Shown piece after piece: positions 43,555 through 52,487 of a stretch of DNA of 64,000 nucleotides (within the stretch, counting starts at the first letter, position 1; each line of letters opens with the position of its first letter). The DNA comes from Ureibacillus sinduriensis BLB-1 = JCM 15800 (GTDB lineage: Bacteria; Bacillota; Bacilli; Bacillales_A; Planococcaceae): positions 558,001-622,000 of the forward strand of contig NZ_JPVO01000055.1 in the NCBI RefSeq assembly GCF_000772955.1, given 5' to 3'. The notes beneath the pieces were generated by a model. The model had not been told where the DNA came from, did no database searches, and worked only from the letters and a program-made list of their open reading frames with translations. The translations under genes were made by a program, and so were the position numbers.

Positions 43555-44622
43555 ATGATGGTGCGTAAATATACTTACATATTTGTCGATGTGGAGGCTA
43601 CATTGATACGTGGTAAACAAAATATTATTGAAATCGGAGCAATCAAATGGTTGCCGGATGGAACAATTGAAGAATTTTCGCAACTGACTCAACCATATAA
43701 ATTTCGAAAACTAAATTTCCATATTCAAAAACTTACTGGAATTTCAACAGAACAATTATTATGCGCTCCTTCAATAAAAGAGGTAATGCCTGAGTTTATT
43801 AAATGGTGTGAGGGAAACACGATCTTTATTGCCTTTGGTGAGTTTGACCGCAAAGTGCTGGAAGACGAATTATCGCGCCATAAGATGGATTCAAGTTTCC
43901 TATATCCCTTTATCGATTTTCAGCAAAAATATATGATAGAAAACCAGCTGAAGGAGCAGCCAAGTCTTTCGAAATTATTAGAAGCATTTGAAATAACAAC
44001 GACTATTCAACATCGGGCATTAGCTGACGCAATAAGTTTATTTAATATTTTTAAAGAAACCAACGGTGCTGAGTTGATTGAAAAACAGCAAACAAACGAA
44101 TTTGGATTACTGCTTAGTGAGTTCAGGCAACAAGAAGAGGCGTATGATTTGTTGTTATCCTATATTGTTGGTACCATCTCCCCATCAGGGTCGGTAGAGA
44201 TTGATTCGATTAGTACGATGAATAAACAACTGTCCTTTGACACCAAGGAAGAACAGCGGGAAATTGCTGAGGGTGTAACCGAGACGGTACAGAGAACGAT
44301 CATTCATCCCAATGATGAAGTAGAGGAATTTTTAAATAATATTACATCCGATTTACATAATAAAGTACTAATTAGTCGAAGTGGATTAAAACAGCTGTCA
44401 AAGATAAATCGATTGCATCAAGTGGTTTTCCCTAAATTGGAAGTCATTACATTGCAACAAATCCTCTATTCCGAGGAAGCCGTCAATGAATTTTCTATAA
44501 ATAGCCTCACAATCCCATTGTACGAAGAAAAACTCTATAGTTTGCTAAAAAAATATGAAACAAACATCGTGAATGAATTTGAAAAGAGACATCTCTTAAC
44601 TAAGGAAGCCATCCATATCTAA
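43555..44622 (+). CDS. DEDDh-type 3'-5' exonuclease domain protein
   Basis: 355 aa. The N-terminal 180 residues are a DnaQ-like exonuclease: Asp12 and Glu14 in FVDVEAT, Asp in FGEFDRKVL, and the late His/Asp in QHRALADAISL. Relatives include KapD and bacterial oligonucleases. The C-terminal half (about 190-355) is helical and unlike anything I recognise. AAGGTGG precedes ATGATG at 43555-43560; either Met could initiate. Confidence 0.85.
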   Translation: MMVRKYTYIFVDVEATLIRGKQNIIEIGAIKWLPDGTIEEFSQLTQPYKFRKLNFHIQKLTGISTEQLLCAPSIKEVMPEFIKWCEGNTIFIAFGEFDRKVLEDELSRHKMDSSFLYPFIDFQQKYMIENQLKEQPSLSKLLEAFEITTTIQHRALADAISLFNIFKETNGAELIEKQQTNEFGLLLSEFRQQEEAYDLLLSYIVGTISPSGSVEIDSISTMNKQLSFDTKEEQREIAEGVTETVQRTIIHPNDEVEEFLNNITSDLHNKVLISRSGLKQLSKINRLHQVVFPKLEVITLQQILYSEEAVNEFSINSLTIPLYEEKLYSLLKKYETNIVNEFEKRHLLTKEAIHI

Positions 44623-44892
44623 TGGCTATGCAAAAGAAAGCTCAGTGTTTCATTTGTATAGGTTTCCTTACTAATGATCCTCTGTGAATCTACCGAATTG
44701 TATTCTAGGATAAAATAATTGCACGATAAATCAAAGAAAGTTAAAGTTTATTGTGGGAAATGGATGGTATAACGATCAGAAGTGGGATATTCCCAATTGT
44801 ACGTAAGTTGCAACAATCGGGTATTTACTAGTGAGTTCTACGATACATTCGGGATTTACTGCAAGTTAATGCGGGGTAAAAGGAGAACAGTT

Positions 44893-45738
44893 ATGCAAAA
44901 TGTAATAGGTATCGATGCAGGGGGAACTCTAACGAAAATTGCTTATACAAATGAGCAAGATGAGATGGAATTTGTCGTATTTCCTTCAAATGACTTCTCC
45001 CAAGTGAAGGCTTGGATTGAGAATCATCCACATATAGAAGAAATTGGATTGACAGGCGGCCGGACTAAACAGCTTTTAGATGTTTTAAGGACGATGAAAT
45101 CGATCCAATATTTGGTTGAATTCGAAGCAACACTTAAAGGGGTAAAGTATTTACTGCACAAAAATGGCCATAAACTTGATAATGCCATTATTACAAACAT
45201 AGGGACAGGTACTTCCATCCATCATATGGATGCGCAAAATCATGTTCGTGTAGGAGGAACAGGCGTCGGCGGAGGTACTTTAACCGGCCTTGCGACAATC
45301 ATGACGGGTATTTCAGACTTTGCACAAATCACTTCAAATGCCGGCACGGGAAGCAGAGAGGGCATAGATTTATTTGTAAAAGATATATTCAAGGGTATGG
45401 AGCCCCCCATCGAAGGACACTTAACGGCAAGTAATTTTGGAAACGTTAACATATTGAAGAATGCTGAATACAAAACAAATGACCTATTGGCAACCATCCA
45501 AGGATTGGTTGGAGAGGTGATTACTACGCTGAGTATTCAATTTGCTGAAGAAAAGAAGTGTGAAAGCATTATCTATATTGGCTCAACTTTGACAAATAAC
45601 GACCATTTGAGACAGGTTATTGCTAACTATACTATTTTGAAAAAACATAATCCGATTTTCCTGAAAGACTGTGGTTTCACAGGAGCAATTGGGGCTTTAT
45701 TATATAAAGTGGAACTTTCTAAAACAACCGAATCCTAA
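44893..45738 (+). CDS. coaW: Type II pantothenate kinase
   Basis: A 281-aa ASKHA-fold kinase for the first step of coenzyme A synthesis. GIDAGGTLTKIAY is the phosphate-binding start, IGTGTSIHH and GGTGVGGGTLTGL follow, and the C-terminus holds IYIGSTLTNN and GFTGAIGALL. The arrangement matches the staphylococcal CoaW, which resists feedback by CoA. AGGAG before 44893 sets the start. The CoaB-like gene at 48.4 kb acts later in the same pathway. Confidence 0.92.
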   Translation: MQNVIGIDAGGTLTKIAYTNEQDEMEFVVFPSNDFSQVKAWIENHPHIEEIGLTGGRTKQLLDVLRTMKSIQYLVEFEATLKGVKYLLHKNGHKLDNAIITNIGTGTSIHHMDAQNHVRVGGTGVGGGTLTGLATIMTGISDFAQITSNAGTGSREGIDLFVKDIFKGMEPPIEGHLTASNFGNVNILKNAEYKTNDLLATIQGLVGEVITTLSIQFAEEKKCESIIYIGSTLTNNDHLRQVIANYTILKKHNPIFLKDCGFTGAIGALLYKVELSKTTES

Positions 45739-45749
45739 AAAAACACTAT

Positions 45750-45787
45750 GGAATGTCCAAAGGTTGAACTTTGAAGACATTCCTTTT
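45750..45787 (+). terminator. Terminator after coaW
   Basis: GGAATGTC pairs with GACATTCC, with an inner CAAAG/CTTTG stem, followed by TTTTC. Confidence 0.75.
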
Positions 45788-45863
45788 CTTCGCTTATACA
45801 TTTTGGTTCGATAGTGCATAACATAGAACAATCACAATCTTGCGTTCCATTTGAAAATAGCTG

Positions 45864-46265
45864 CTATTTACCCTTGAAAATAGCTTCTCTTGCAAGTGCA
45901 TCCGCAGCTTTATTCTGGCTATCAGGAATCCATTTAATGAAAAACAGTTCCATTGTTTCGATTATTTGCAGTGCTTGTTCCAAGTATGGTTTATATTCTT
46001 CGTTTTTCACATATTGCTTCTCAATTGAAGCAACGACTATTTTTGAATCAGAGCGCATGGAGATAAGGGAAGAACCGATTTTTTTTACTTCCTCCAATGC
46101 ACGGATCAAAGCGATGAACTCGGCAACATGATTATTTGTTTCACCAATAAACTCACTAATCTTAATATGTTGACCTTCACCTTTAATAAAAATACCAATT
46201 CCGCTTGGTCCCGGATTACCGGCACTTGCACCATCAATATAGACTTCTAGCAATAAGATCCCCAC
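45864..46265 (-). CDS. Ribonuclease HI family protein
   Basis: A 133-aa RNase H fold: the catalytic carboxylates lie in YIDGASAGNPGPSG (Asp), HVAEFIALIRAL (Glu), MRSDSKIVV (Asp) and NKAADALAREA (Asp). It may cleave RNA in RNA:DNA hybrids; close Bacillus relatives (YpdQ/YpeP) are poorly characterised. The start could be GTG at 46265 or, with GGGGA as the ribosome site, TTG at 46253. It is divergent from the zinc-finger gene, as in B. subtilis. Confidence 0.85.
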   Translation of the reverse strand: MGILLLEVYIDGASAGNPGPSGIGIFIKGEGQHIKISEFIGETNNHVAEFIALIRALEEVKKIGSSLISMRSDSKIVVASIEKQYVKNEEYKPYLEQALQIIETMELFFIKWIPDSQNKAADALAREAIFKGK

Positions 46266-46403
46266 TTTTTCGAATGAATACTTTCATTTTAACCATATTA
46301 TATCTTATTGAATAAAAAATAAGTAATTATTAGTGTAGTCACTTTGACAAATGAAAAATGTAAATAGTAAAATAGGAGAATGCTTGTGTAAAGGGGGAGT
46401 ATC

Positions 46404-46598
46404 GTGAATAAAAATACAGTTATAAAAGATATAGATGAATTAACGGACATATATTGCAACGACTGTCCCATTAAAGGGGATTTACGCAAAAAACGAGGGA
46501 AATCGGGTGCACACAAATTTTGCATAGAACAATGTACTGTAGGGGAACAGTTACAGTTTTTAGGGCAAGAATTGCTTAAAATATATGAGAAACGATAA
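46404..46598 (+). CDS. ypeQ: Small zinc-finger protein, YpeQ-like
   Basis: A 64-aa protein with two cysteine pairs, YCNDCPIKG and FCIEQCTVG, flanked by basic KKRGKSGAHK, likely binding one zinc. It starts with GTG at 46404 behind GGGGGAG. Its pairing with an RNase HI-like gene is conserved in Bacillus. Function unknown. Confidence 0.8.
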   Translation: MNKNTVIKDIDELTDIYCNDCPIKGDLRKKRGKSGAHKFCIEQCTVGEQLQFLGQELLKIYEKR

Positions 46599-47048
46599 AT
46601 TGTCCATCAGTGATTCATAAGCTGAAAACAATCCAGTGAAGATTATATAGATTATATTGAGATATTTAAAACCGCCTGGAGTAAATTAAAAGGCGGTTGT
46701 ATTGTCTAATGAAGATATTTAAAATATGTTAATGCGATTTTGAAAATAATTAGGATATATATTGAGACGACTTTTTTATGGCGAGAATTTAAAGGTGATT
46801 TCTATTATTAGTTCCTTCAGAACACAATCTATTGGTATTTACAGCAAGGATAATCCTTTTAAACAATTGTATTAGTGCAAATCGAACAGCCTTTGGTATC
46901 AACCGACGCACTATTCCGCTGGAGTCGCCGCCTACACATAATTTATAAAAATGGCAAAAGGCTTTCAGAATGAAACCATTCTGAAAGCCTTTTGTCGACA
47001 ATCTGAAACCTCTCATCGAAAGTCATGCGGGGTTTTTCGTGTTCATCA
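46599..47048. other. Gene-poor interval with two hairpins
   Basis: AACCGCCT/AGGCGGTT (46670-46698) could end the zinc-finger transcript. A 75-codon minus-strand frame (46789-47016) overlaps the 17-bp hairpin at its start and has no ribosome site; I do not call it. Nothing else is supported. Confidence 0.5.
46956..46993 (-). terminator. Strong bidirectional hairpin after the SEC-C gene
   Basis: A perfect 17-bp stem (46956-46972 with 46977-46993), loop AAAC. The A/T arms give a TTTT end on both strands. Confidence 0.8.
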
Positions 47049-48035
47049 TTATACTAGTACTGCATTGTATTCCAACAGTTCCTGGTAATACTTGTTTAAA
47101 GAAGAAGAGGAAACACCAAAGTTTTCAGCGATTTCTTTGATTGTGAAGGAAGCGCCGCTTAATAGATTTCGTTCTTGTGCAAATCGGATTGCACCGGCAG
47201 CAATCGCCGCTGGTTTTCTCGCTTTTGGCTTCTTCTCGACTAAATAGTCTTCCAGGGAAACGAGTAGTAGAGGGGCGTCGATTTCCTTCTCTTCCAGGAA
47301 CTGTTTTGCAAGATCCACAACTTCTATCTCGAAGGAGGAATATTCTTCGCCACTATATCCAGAATCAACAAGGCCGACCCAAAAATCTAAATGATTGTTT
47401 TGTAAGTACTGCTCAACAGACTCGTTTGCTTCATCAAATTGAGCTGCGAAATTGCTGAATGCCTGCTTGTAATTTTCCGGGAAGAAAATCAATGTTGAAA
47501 CTGCCAGAAACTGGTTGTCTACTTCAGAACCATCAGGGAGCAAGAAAGAAAAAACTTGCATACCTTCCGGAATGACTCGATTTGATTCCCGGCGAATAAA
47601 GAGTTCTTCTTTTGTCAAAGCATGGACGGCCTTAAAGTATTTTTCCTCGATGGCAACCACTTCACCGATAAACAAGAAAGGTTGATTCCAGCTATTTAAT
47701 AATTCGACCATCTTAGGACGGATCATTTTTTTTATCGTCCGTTTGATATAATTTGTCCAAATATCCAAGCGTTTATGGAAGAAAAAATCGTCCAAAGCTA
47801 CGGCTTCGATTAATTCGCGCTGTAAATGGGATTCCAGTTTTGGAGACCAGTCGCTTACTATATTGATATAATCTTTAATATCCTTTTTTTCGGGATAAAC
47901 ATTATAAAACGTTTGAAGAACATGTTCAATTTCATCTAAAAACACTTTTTCAGTTGTAATTTGCTGCTTTCCTTCACAACATTTTTTGTATTTTTTTCCG
48001 CTACCGCATAGGCAAGGGTCATTACGTCCTATCAT
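47049..48035 (-). CDS. SEC-C motif protein with C-terminal helix-turn-helix
   Basis: A 328-aa protein beginning with a zinc-binding SEC-C motif (MIGRNDPCLCGSGKKYKKCC), as found at the end of SecA. The middle is a helical/beta region with no motif I know. The C-terminal 60 residues (KPAAIAAGAIRFAQERNLL then FTIKEIAENFGVSSSSLNKYY) read like a TFIIB/cyclin-type or winged helix-turn-helix fold. Role unknown; nucleic-acid binding is inferred. AAGGAAG sets the start at 48035. Confidence 0.75.
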   Translation of the reverse strand: MIGRNDPCLCGSGKKYKKCCEGKQQITTEKVFLDEIEHVLQTFYNVYPEKKDIKDYINIVSDWSPKLESHLQRELIEAVALDDFFFHKRLDIWTNYIKRTIKKMIRPKMVELLNSWNQPFLFIGEVVAIEEKYFKAVHALTKEELFIRRESNRVIPEGMQVFSFLLPDGSEVDNQFLAVSTLIFFPENYKQAFSNFAAQFDEANESVEQYLQNNHLDFWVGLVDSGYSGEEYSSFEIEVVDLAKQFLEEKEIDAPLLLVSLEDYLVEKKPKARKPAAIAAGAIRFAQERNLLSGASFTIKEIAENFGVSSSSLNKYYQELLEYNAVLV

Positions 48036-48399
48036 GAACAACACTTCCTTTTCAATAATTCTAGTTGAATGTTTTAGCCACATTTCGATATTACTATCCA
48101 ATTATAATAATACCGACTTTACTATCTGATGAAAAATAATAGTTTATTTAAAACTATTAGAAATATCGGACATATAGTTATTTATATGTTTTGCACATCT
48201 GAAATAGAATCAATAATGATGATTTGATAGTTTTATTTTTGATTTATTGGCCAAATGAGGTGTACTTCGCAAAGAATCTAGCATTTTGCTATTAATATCA
48301 CGCACACTTTTTAATCTTTATAATAACTTTATTGGTAATTCTTAATATATAATGGTGATAATGAAAAAATCGATACCATACAAAATTAGGTGATTTTAA
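48036..48399. other. Divergent intergenic region
   Basis: AT-rich spacer between the SEC-C and CoaB-like genes. A TATAAT at 48348-48353 may be the -10 for the CoaB-like gene. No gene or strong secondary structure is seen. Confidence 0.45.
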
Positions 48400-49083
48400 A
48401 TGAAAACATTACGTGGCAAAAAAGTCTTAATTACAAGTGGAGGTACATTGGAGAAATGGGATAATGTACGTGGCCATACAAACTTGTCGAAAGGGGCAAT
48501 GGGTTGCTTCCTTGCGGAGGCGGCACTGGCAGCAGGGGCGGAAGTGATTTATTTGCATGGATATTTTGCCAAACTTCCGGCTAGTGCATCAAAAATGCAG
48601 TTAATGATGTTCGAGGGAATAGAAGATTTAGGGGAAAAAATCCAATCGATCGTCCAAGCAAGTTTTATTGATTTCGTGATAATGGCTGCAGCCGGTTCGG
48701 ATTGGATTATTGATAAAGTATACGACCAATCAGGGAATGTACTGGAGGAAAAAGGGAAGATGCCTTCGGATGTCCCCCCTATCATTCACTTTAAAAAAGC
48801 GCCAAAAGTGCTTGGGCATATTAAAGAGTGGAGCCCTGATACGACGTTGATTGGCTTTAAACTAGAAGCAACCGATAATGTTGATTACCTGATTGACAGG
48901 GCTAAATTAAGAATGGACTCTTCCAACGCGCAATTTATGGTGGCCAATAGCTCAAAATCCCTTTATGGAATGGACGAGCCGCATTTCATCGTTGCGCAAG
49001 AAGGAGAAGTGGTGAAGGTAGATGGTAAAGAAAAGACTGCCAAAAAGTTGATTGAAATTTTGGCATGCACTTCGGAAGGATAG
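48400..49083 (+). CDS. Stand-alone phosphopantothenate-cysteine ligase (CoaB-like)
   Basis: A 227-aa protein resembling the CoaB half of CoaBC: KKVLITSGGTLEKWDNVRGHTNLSKGAMG matches the nucleotide/pantothenate-binding start, FVIMAAAGSDW the central motif, and IGFKLEATD plus FMVANSSKS the C-terminal part. It lacks a CoaC decarboxylase domain. It would ligate cysteine to 4'-phosphopantothenate. With coaW 3 kb away, this locus holds two CoA-synthesis steps. A paralogue of other function is possible. Confidence 0.75.
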   Translation: MKTLRGKKVLITSGGTLEKWDNVRGHTNLSKGAMGCFLAEAALAAGAEVIYLHGYFAKLPASASKMQLMMFEGIEDLGEKIQSIVQASFIDFVIMAAAGSDWIIDKVYDQSGNVLEEKGKMPSDVPPIIHFKKAPKVLGHIKEWSPDTTLIGFKLEATDNVDYLIDRAKLRMDSSNAQFMVANSSKSLYGMDEPHFIVAQEGEVVKVDGKEKTAKKLIEILACTSEG

Positions 49084-49130
49084 CGACTACGAATGTAAAA
49101 TACGATAAACCTATAAATGAGGGAATCATT

Positions 49131-49883
49131 ATGTACTTACTAGATCATCTTGTTCATTTCGTGAAAAAACCCGAGCAGCTAGTAGAAACAACAAAAGAAC
49201 TAGGTCTGCATACTGTTAATGGCGGAAAGCATGAAATGTGGGGAACCTATAATTCATTATGTTATTTTGACTTATCCTATATCGAATTTATCGGTATTTT
49301 TGATGAGGTTTTATTTGAGAAGGCAGCGGGGGAACCTTTTACATTACATGAAACTTATAAAAACGGGAAATTTCAAAATGGTGTAGTACGAATGGCTTTT
49401 AGAACCGAGTGTATCGAGAAGGTAGCCGAAAACCTTCGCTCCTTAAACTATGATGTGTTTGGTCCCGAAGAATTTTCAAGAAGACGGCCGGATGGTTCTA
49501 TACTCAAATGGAAGTTGCTACATTTTGGGAAAAGAGATCAAATACTTGATTGGCCTTTTATTATCGAGTGGGAAGGAAATGACAGTGAACGTTATGAAGA
49601 TCTATTGGGGAGAGGAACAATTAAGCCCCATCCTTTAGGGAACCTTCTAATAAAGGAAATCGAAATTGGGGTAGCGGATTTATCGATTGCCAGTGAATGG
49701 GGAAAGGTTTTTGATCTTGAGGTTCATGGTACAGATAAGTTCAAAAGGATAAAAATGGAAAACTGTGCATTGACATTTAAAAAAATTGTAGGAAAGAATA
49801 AAATACTGCAAATCATAATCTCTGGTGCCAAGGAAGTGAAGGAATTAACCTTGGAAGGTTCGAGTTATCTCATTAAAAAATAA
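49131..49883 (+). CDS. VOC superfamily (glyoxalase-like) protein
   Basis: A 250-aa protein beginning YLLDHLVHFVKKPEQL, the pattern of Glyoxalase-like (PF13468-type) VOC proteins with a metal-binding His early in the first module and paired beta-alpha-beta units. Substrate unknown. The frame opens at 49065 in overlap with the CoaB-like gene; GAGGG before 49131 and the motif position support the shorter start. Confidence 0.8.
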   Translation: MYLLDHLVHFVKKPEQLVETTKELGLHTVNGGKHEMWGTYNSLCYFDLSYIEFIGIFDEVLFEKAAGEPFTLHETYKNGKFQNGVVRMAFRTECIEKVAENLRSLNYDVFGPEEFSRRRPDGSILKWKLLHFGKRDQILDWPFIIEWEGNDSERYEDLLGRGTIKPHPLGNLLIKEIEIGVADLSIASEWGKVFDLEVHGTDKFKRIKMENCALTFKKIVGKNKILQIIISGAKEVKELTLEGSSYLIKK

Positions 49884-49910
49884 AAGTCTGCCAGATAAAA
49901 ACTAAAAATA

Positions 49911-49950
49911 AGAACATGTTTTGATTCATTTCATGACATGTTCTTTTTTA
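49911..49950 (+). terminator. Terminator after the VOC gene
   Basis: AGAACATGT pairs with ACATGTTCT, followed by TTTTTT. Confidence 0.8.
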
Positions 49951-50050
49951 ATTTGTCTAGAACATATACTTGCAAAAGGGAATGTGTGTTCGTATAATTG
50001 AATTGACATAAGTATTCAATCCGATCCTGAGCTAAAGGGGAAGCATAAAC

Positions 50051-50215
50051 ATGACAATGACAGGGCCTGAATTAATTTATTGCCTATCAGAGGACGAAAG
50101 GAAACAATTGGCTGCTGAAATAATTCCCATTCTAAAGAGTAGCACTGTTGAAGAAATAAAACTTGTACAGCTAATAGCTATGAAAGAGCAATCGCAGAAG
50201 TCCCGGGATGTTTGA
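50051..50215 (+). CDS. 54-aa hypothetical protein
   Basis: The ATG at 50051 has an AAAGGGGAAG site upstream and encodes a helical, charged 54-aa protein starting MTMTGPELIY. I do not recognise it. It stands alone between two terminator-bounded genes. Confidence 0.5.
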   Translation: MTMTGPELIYCLSEDERKQLAAEIIPILKSSTVEEIKLVQLIAMKEQSQKSRDV

Positions 50216-50324
50216 AAAAACTCCTAGATCAGCTAAGGGCGAGCGAGAATGTTTATGTGAGCGGGAGCATTTGTCCAAAAATAAAAATGCTATCTCTTAA
50301 ACTAATGAACAGTGTTGTTATGTT

Positions 50325-50924
50325 CTATGTACGAACCATATCGACAACGATAGTTGCAAAAAAGTATGTAATTATTGAAACAACTGCACCCATCAACCCG
50401 AACATTAAAAAGGCCAAAATGAAAATAAAGATATTTATGATAAAAATGGCTTCCCCCACGGAATAGGACGTCTTGCGAGAAATAAGGATAGCCAATACGT
50501 CAGTCCCATCCAATGCACCACCATTTCGAAGCACGATTCCGATACCCAATCCAAGTAATATGGCCCCGATGAAAATCAGTAATAGGGAACTTCCAAATAA
50601 GAACGGAGGAAATATCTCCAAGAAACCGGTTGACACCGTTAATGCAAAAATCCCTAGCATCGTGGAAAATGCAAAGCGCTTGCCTAAATGAATATAGCCC
50701 AAGAAAATAAAAGGGATATTGAGTATGAAAAGGAGCGCACTTAAAGATAAACCCAGTAAATCTGAAAGCATCATGGATATCCCTGTAATGCCGCCGTCAA
50801 TTAACCCATTCGGGATAAGAATTACTTCCAAACTAATAGCTGCCATAAAAGCGCCTATGATAATCCATGGAATTTTTGATAATAAGTCCACAATATATAT
50901 TTTATAGAGCTGTTTGGATCGCAA
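50325..50924 (-). CDS. YitT family membrane protein, C-terminally truncated
   Basis: A 199-aa protein with five or six membrane helices and YitT family motifs (IPNGLIDGGITGISMML and LRNGGALDGTDVLAILIS). Typical members are about 280 aa and end with a cytoplasmic DUF2179 domain; here the frame stops right after ITYFFATIVVDMVRT, so that domain is missing. The start is TTG at 50924 with AAGGAG 7 nt upstream. It may be a broken gene. Transport substrate is unknown for the family. Confidence 0.75.
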   Translation of the reverse strand: MRSKQLYKIYIVDLLSKIPWIIIGAFMAAISLEVILIPNGLIDGGITGISMMLSDLLGLSLSALLFILNIPFIFLGYIHLGKRFAFSTMLGIFALTVSTGFLEIFPPFLFGSSLLLIFIGAILLGLGIGIVLRNGGALDGTDVLAILISRKTSYSVGEAIFIINIFIFILAFLMFGLMGAVVSIITYFFATIVVDMVRT

Positions 50925-51139
50925 ATACGTACTCCTTACTTGTATAGTAGTCAATACAATAAAAATTGAGCAAACACCTATACCATAATTATGAATTTGT
51001 TAGCGAGATGATACATACTCGCACAAAATATTTTAACTGTGACTGGTGATTGTATATTGATAGATTTTTACAATACTTTACTTATGAAAAAAGGACTTCT
51101 CTTTGCTTAAATCGAACTTAAAAGGGGGAGGGTTTAAAT

Positions 51140-52303
51140 GTGGAAAAGAAATCTGTTTTCGAATTATTGTTTAAAATAAGTTTCATATTGATTTGTACGG
51201 CTTTTGTAACAGGTATTGCCGTGCTTTATGCATTACTGATCGGGAAGATTCATTACATAGGGTTAATAATCACTATTGGAGTTTTGCTTTTTTTACTCTA
51301 TATTTTTAAGTTGTTTCAACTTTTTAAAAACAAAAAAGCTAGGGTAATATTTTTTTCAATCGCACCCCTTACACTTGGATTGGCCTCAATACAACCGATC
51401 TATCAAGGATATAAAAGCCAATTGGCCACTGTGGATTCTGAAGTGAATATCTATGAATATATGCCATTTTCAAACAATTCAAAAGTTGCGACGCTGAGTG
51501 AGGGCTCATCATTGGCCATCAAGGACGATCTACCAAAAATCGATGGTGCTACCGCACTATATCCTTTGTATTCGGCCATTGTGCAAGCTACTTATCCCCA
51601 AAAGGAATATGATCCATATGATAGTGAAGTGATAGTAACCACTACACCGACTGCCTACACAAATTTATTTCAAGGGAAAGTCGACATGATCTTTGCAGCT
51701 GCACCATCAATCTCGCAATTAAACCGTGCAAAGGGGCTTGGACTAGATCTTAAGCTTACTCCAATCGGAAGAGAAGCCTTTGTATTTTTTGTCAATCGGA
51801 AGAATAAAATAGATGGGTTATCAAGTGAGCAGGTAAAGGGTATTTATTCCGGAGAAATCACTAATTGGGAGGAAGTTGGGGGAGAGAAAGATACTATTCG
51901 TGCATTCCAACGTCCTGAAGATAGCGGTTCGCAGTCAGCATTACAGTCTTTTATGGGTGAGAAGAAAATAATGGAGGCACCGACAGAAGATATTGCTTCT
52001 GGAATGGGGGGCATTATTAACGAAGTTGCACAATATAAAAACTTTAAAAATGCAATTGGCTATACATTCCGCTTTTATTCAACCGAAATGGTACAAAATA
52101 ACAAAATTAAATTACTTGAAATTGACGGGGTGGCCCCGACAAAAGAAAATATCCGCAATAATCGTTATCCAATCTCGGCGGAAATCTATATCATTACAGC
52201 CGGTACAGAAAACTCAAATGTCAAAAAACTAATCGATTGGGTTTTGTCGCCACAAGGACAGCAACTTGTTGAAAAGGCTGGCTATGTTCCAGTGGAAAAA
52301 TAA
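51140..52303 (+). CDS. PstS-like substrate-binding protein with membrane-helix N-terminus
   Basis: 387 aa. Three hydrophobic segments (about 8-32, 38-58, 68-85) precede a periplasmic binding-protein type 2 domain like phosphate-binding PstS: DGATALYPLYSAIV, VTTTPTAYTNLFQGKVDMIFAAAPS, GREAFVFFVNRKN, GIYSGEITNWEEVGG, RPEDSGSQSALQSFMG. Normal PstS is a lipoprotein; here a multi-pass anchor replaces the lipobox. No pstCAB genes are adjacent. It starts with GTG at 51140, behind GGGGGAGG. Phosphate binding is inferred. Confidence 0.82.
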   Translation: MEKKSVFELLFKISFILICTAFVTGIAVLYALLIGKIHYIGLIITIGVLLFLLYIFKLFQLFKNKKARVIFFSIAPLTLGLASIQPIYQGYKSQLATVDSEVNIYEYMPFSNNSKVATLSEGSSLAIKDDLPKIDGATALYPLYSAIVQATYPQKEYDPYDSEVIVTTTPTAYTNLFQGKVDMIFAAAPSISQLNRAKGLGLDLKLTPIGREAFVFFVNRKNKIDGLSSEQVKGIYSGEITNWEEVGGEKDTIRAFQRPEDSGSQSALQSFMGEKKIMEAPTEDIASGMGGIINEVAQYKNFKNAIGYTFRFYSTEMVQNNKIKLLEIDGVAPTKENIRNNRYPISAEIYIITAGTENSNVKKLIDWVLSPQGQQLVEKAGYVPVEK

Positions 52304-52382
52304 GCATACGGTGATTTGAAATCGAAAATCAAACGTTGCTTCTTCGGGGAACTCAGTACTGAAGACGAACCACGCAGATGAA

Positions 52383-52419
52383 AAATGAAGTATCGAGTTT
52401 TCGATACCTCACTTCATTT
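52383..52419 (+). terminator. Hairpin after the PstS-like gene
   Basis: AAATGAAGT pairs with ACTTCATTT, with an inner ATCG/CGAT stem. No T-run follows, so it may not terminate. Confidence 0.4.
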
Positions 52420-52447
52420 GAGGATTATAAAATGATATTTAGACAAT

Positions 52448-52480
52448 AAAAAAACCAGTCTTACTTGTTTGTCTGACTGG
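52448..52480 (-). terminator. Terminator of the cold-shock gene
   Basis: On the minus strand CCAGTC pairs with GACTGG over a long loop, followed by seven T. Confidence 0.6.
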
Positions 52481-52487
52481 CACCAAC

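Noticed and set aside
46789-47016. 75-codon minus-strand frame
   Set aside because: Begins within a strong terminator hairpin, has no ribosome site and no family similarity I can see.
50219-50310. Segment after the truncated YitT gene with GCGAGCGAGAA...GAGCGGGAGC
   Set aside because: Slightly reminiscent of the 82-bp repeat subunits, but the similarity is too short to call a related copy.
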